The notes beneath the pieces are model-generated. The model worked only from the letters and a program-made list of their open reading frames with translations, searched no databases and was not told the DNA's origin. DNA of 7,816 nucleotides from JBKJML01 sp046596415 (GTDB lineage: Bacteria > Actinomycetota > Thermoleophilia > Gaiellales > Gaiellaceae): the NCBI GenBank assembly GCA_046596415.1, contig JBKJML010000035.1:1-7816 (forward strand), read 5' to 3'. How positions within the stretch are numbered: position 1 is the first letter of the stretch; every line of letters begins with the position of its first letter. Of this stretch, positions 6,102 through 7,816 are shown in pieces. Made by a program: the position numbers and the translations under genes.

Positions 6102-7006
6102 TGCCGCCCGTGCAGGGAGGCCCGCCCCCGCGGCGGCGCCCGCCGGCGCGGACGCTCGCGACCCGGCGGGCGCTTGCCGTTGCCGGCCTGCTCGTCGGCG
6201 TCGGCGTCGCCGTGTGGGCCGGCGCGAGCGCGCTCGGCGGCGACTCGAAGACCGGTGTCGACACCGTCCTCGTCGCTCCGGCGCCGAAGCCGCTGCGGGT
6301 CATCTTCCCCGAAGGGTTCAACCGGCGTGAGATGGCTACGCGCGTCGACGCGGTACGGGCGATCGCGAAGCAGAAGCGGCGGATCACGCCGCGTCTCACT
6401 GCCAAGGGCTACCTGGCCGCCACGGCCAAAGCACAGCCTCCCGCCGGCTTCCCGCGGGGGCAGCGCCTCGAAGGATTTCTCTTCCCGGCCGCCTACGAGT
6501 TCACGAAGACGACGACCGCGGAGGAGCTCGTCGCGGAGCAGCTCGAGTCGTTCAGGGCGAACTGGGCGAAGGTCGACCTGCGCGCCGCCCGGAAGAAGAA
6601 CCTGACCCCGTACGACGTGCTGATCATCGCCTCGATGATCGAGAAAGAGACGATCGCCCCTGACGAGCGGCCGCTCGTGGCTGCCGTGATCTACAACCGG
6701 CTCAAGCTCGGCATGTCGCTCGGGATCGACGCCACCATCCGCTACGGCCTCGACGTGCCGGGCACCGAGTCGCTGCGGCAGTCGCAGCTCGACAGCGACA
6801 ACCCGTACAACACCCGCCTCAGGCCCGGGCTCCCGCCGACGCCGATCGCGAACCCCGGCCTGGCATCGATGCAGGCGGCAGCGCACCCGGTGAAGAAGGA
6901 CTACCTCTTCTTCGTCCGCAAGCCGGACCGCGTGCATCACTTCTTCACCGCGAGTGAGGCAGAGTTCTACGCCAAGGCGTGCGAGTACGGCTACGGGTGC
7001 CAATGA
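6101..7006 (+). CDS. mltG: Endolytic murein transglycosylase MltG
   Basis: This membrane-bound lytic transglycosylase cleaves nascent glycan strands and is thought to end peptidoglycan polymerisation. Of its 301 residues, the N-terminus (1-23) is proline/arginine-rich and cytosolic. One transmembrane helix lies at about 24-46 (ALAVAGLLVGVGVAVWAGAS), and the rest should be outside the membrane. A LysM-like segment begins VIFPEGFNRREMATRVD (67-83). The catalytic domain has LEGFLFPAAYEF (123-134), IASMIEKET (176-184) with the presumed catalytic Glu181, AAVIYNRL (194-201), DNPYNTRLRPGLPPTPIANP (233-252) and YLFFVRKPDRVHHFF (268-282). It is somewhat shorter than the usual 330-350 residues, mainly before the catalytic domain. 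ATG 6101 overlaps the ruvX stop by one base (TGATG), like other junctions here; GTG 6098 and ATG 6080 are possible alternatives, and no strong ribosome binding site decides between them. The 3' end overlaps aroE by four bases (ATGA). Confidence 0.93.
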   Translation: MPPVQGGPPPRRRPPARTLATRRALAVAGLLVGVGVAVWAGASALGGDSKTGVDTVLVAPAPKPLRVIFPEGFNRREMATRVDAVRAIAKQKRRITPRLTAKGYLAATAKAQPPAGFPRGQRLEGFLFPAAYEFTKTTTAEELVAEQLESFRANWAKVDLRAARKKNLTPYDVLIIASMIEKETIAPDERPLVAAVIYNRLKLGMSLGIDATIRYGLDVPGTESLRQSQLDSDNPYNTRLRPGLPPTPIANPGLASMQAAAHPVKKDYLFFVRKPDRVHHFFTASEAEFYAKACEYGYGCQ

Positions 7007-7707
7007 GCCTCGTCGCGCTGCTCGGCGACCCCGTTGCGCATTCGCTCTCGCCCCGGATGCAGAATGCGGCCTTCGCGGCGCGCGCGCTCGACTCGGCCTA
7101 CGTGGCCTGCCGCGTCGAGCCGAATCGACTCGAGGCTGCCGTTCGCGGCCTCGTCGCGCTCGGCTTCGTGGGCGCGAACGTGACGATCCCGCACAAGCAG
7201 GCGGTCGTCAGTCTCTGCGACGAGGTCGAGGAGGACGCGGCGCGCGCCGGGTCGGTGAACACGCTCGTCGTCCGCGACGGACGTGTCTTCGGCTCCACCA
7301 CCGACGCCGAGATCCTGCGCGACGTGGAGGCGCGGACGGCGGCCGTGATCGGCGCGGGCGGTGCGGCCGCCGCGCTCGTCTCGTTCCTGCGCGAGCGCGG
7401 GACGGATGTTCGGACGTTCTCGCGGGGCGGCGACTGGCCGCCGTCCGCGGACGGAGTGGAGCTCGTCGTGAATGCGACGCCGGTACGGGACGAGCTGCTG
7501 CTCACGCCCAGCGCCGGGCAGATCGTGGTCGAGCTTGCGTATCGAAGCGACGGCGTCGACACGGCGCTCGTCGCTGCCGCACGTGCGGCCGGGGCGCGCG
7601 TCTTCGACGGACTCGACACGCTTGTCGCCCAGGGCGCCGCGTCGTTCGAGCGCTGGACGGGTGTCGCAGCGCCGCTCGATGTCATGCGTGCCGCCGTACG
7701 ACCCTAG
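7003..7707 (+). CDS. aroE: Shikimate dehydrogenase (short form)
   Basis: This enzyme reduces 3-dehydroshikimate to shikimate with NADPH in the pathway to aromatic amino acids. Shikimate-binding HSLSPRMQNAAF is at 13-24, and GANVTIPHK at 57-65 carries the catalytic Lys65. AGSVNT lies at 82-87 and the catalytic Asp101 in GSTTDAEIL (97-105). The dinucleotide loop is GAGGAA (117-122), followed by NATP (157-160) and the C-terminal GLDTLVAQGAASFERWTG (203-220). At 234 residues it is shorter than the usual 260-280. Most of the loss is between Asp101 and the GAGG loop, about ten residues, and in the cofactor domain. The usual NTDG is TTDA here, and an Asp in the DLVY-type motif is Glu (VVELAY, 175-180). 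The key catalytic Lys/Asp pair is kept, so activity is likely; NADP preference cannot be judged. ATGA overlap with mltG (7003-7006) implies coupling. Its last 69 bases are mirrored beyond the stop codon. Confidence 0.93.
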   Translation: MSLVALLGDPVAHSLSPRMQNAAFAARALDSAYVACRVEPNRLEAAVRGLVALGFVGANVTIPHKQAVVSLCDEVEEDAARAGSVNTLVVRDGRVFGSTTDAEILRDVEARTAAVIGAGGAAAALVSFLRERGTDVRTFSRGGDWPPSADGVELVVNATPVRDELLLTPSAGQIVVELAYRSDGVDTALVAAARAAGARVFDGLDTLVAQGAASFERWTGVAAPLDVMRAAVRP

Positions 7708-7747
7708 GAACGGCGAGGGGCCCGCCGGAGCGGGCCCCTCGCCGTTC
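7708..7747. terminator. Strong GC-rich hairpin after aroE, likely (bidirectional) terminator
   Basis: Immediately after the aroE stop, 18 bases (7708-7725) pair perfectly with 7730-7747 around the loop CGGA. The very stable stem just behind the last gene is what an intrinsic terminator looks like. No T-run follows on either strand, because the mirror symmetry continues into the aroE coding sequence on both sides. If the window end is a fold-back artefact, the original tail of the terminator has been replaced by the mirrored copy. Confidence 0.65.
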
Positions 7748-7816
7748 CTAGGGTCGTACGGCGGCACGCATGACATCGAGCGGCGCTGCGGCACCGGTCC
7801 AGCGCTCGAACGACGC
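7748..7816 (-). other. Mirrored 3' fragment of aroE on the minus strand (partial, runs off the window)
   Basis: Read on the minus strand, 7816 down to 7748 encodes the same 22 C-terminal residues as aroE (ASFERWTG, then APLDVMRAAVRP and TAG stop), with one change: the Val221 codon GTC becomes GCC (Ala). A second base difference, ACG to ACC, is silent (Thr219). This is either the tail of a second, convergently oriented aroE copy or a strain variant joined to this sequence by a fold-back at the hairpin. I regard it as unlikely to be an independent gene here, but the sequence cannot decide it. Confidence 0.45.

Larger units (their letters stand above)
7639..7816. repeat. Large near-perfect palindrome (87-base arms, 4-base loop) at the window edge
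   Basis: Each base at position x pairs with the base at 15455 minus x: 7725 with 7730 and 7639 with 7816. Of 87 pairs, 85 match. The mismatches are at 7659/7796 and 7664/7791. The loop is CGGA (7726-7729). The left arm is the last 22 codons plus stop of aroE and the terminator-like stem; the right arm repeats these inverted. The palindrome reaches the last base, so its real extent is unknown. See the partial aroE copy and the findings for interpretation. Confidence 0.97.

Noticed and set aside
6991..7794. A 267-codon minus-strand open frame across aroE and into the palindrome
   Set aside because: It is antisense to aroE, in a different frame from the mirrored aroE fragment, with no recognisable domain.

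Overview
The window is GC-rich, densely coding DNA, with every gene on the plus strand. It most resembles an Actinomycetota chromosome. The order alaS-ruvX-mltG-aroE is a standard actinobacterial housekeeping cluster. The leaderless-looking starts, the stop/start overlaps and the RsbW/SigB-type pair fit the same phylum. A deep lineage such as Thermoleophilia is my guess from the gene order and the compact proteins; the sequence alone does not prove it.

Layout: positions 1-183 hold no convincing gene, but contain several hairpins and end in a GC-rich stem followed by five T's, possibly the 3' part of an untranslated RNA that begins outside the window. Positions 184-3083 look like one operon: mnmA (tRNA 2-thiouridylase with an unusual N-terminal extension), a DUF948-like membrane/coiled-coil protein, a degenerate RsbW-like anti-sigma factor, and a SigB/SigF-family sigma factor. 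The last three are joined by one-base TGATG overlaps. A 79-bp gap with a -10-like TACAAT then leads into a second operon at 3163-7707: alaS, ruvX, mltG and aroE, all overlapping by 1 to 4 bases.

Functionally, the first operon combines wobble-uridine thiolation with a stress-type sigma factor and its putative antagonist. The second combines tRNA-Ala charging, a Holliday-junction resolvase-like nuclease (YqgF family), peptidoglycan chain-length control and a shikimate-pathway step. The second set is linked by conserved gene order, not by a shared pathway.

The clearest anomaly is at the right edge. The last 178 bases form a near-perfect palindrome with 87-base arms, a 4-base loop and two mismatches. 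The palindrome copies the 3' end of aroE in inverted orientation on the minus strand and runs up to the last base of the window. A fold-back assembly or amplification join at the aroE terminator hairpin is the simplest explanation. A real tail-to-tail second aroE copy is the alternative. I found no CRISPR array, insertion sequence, tRNA, rRNA or clear new defence or biosynthetic system.
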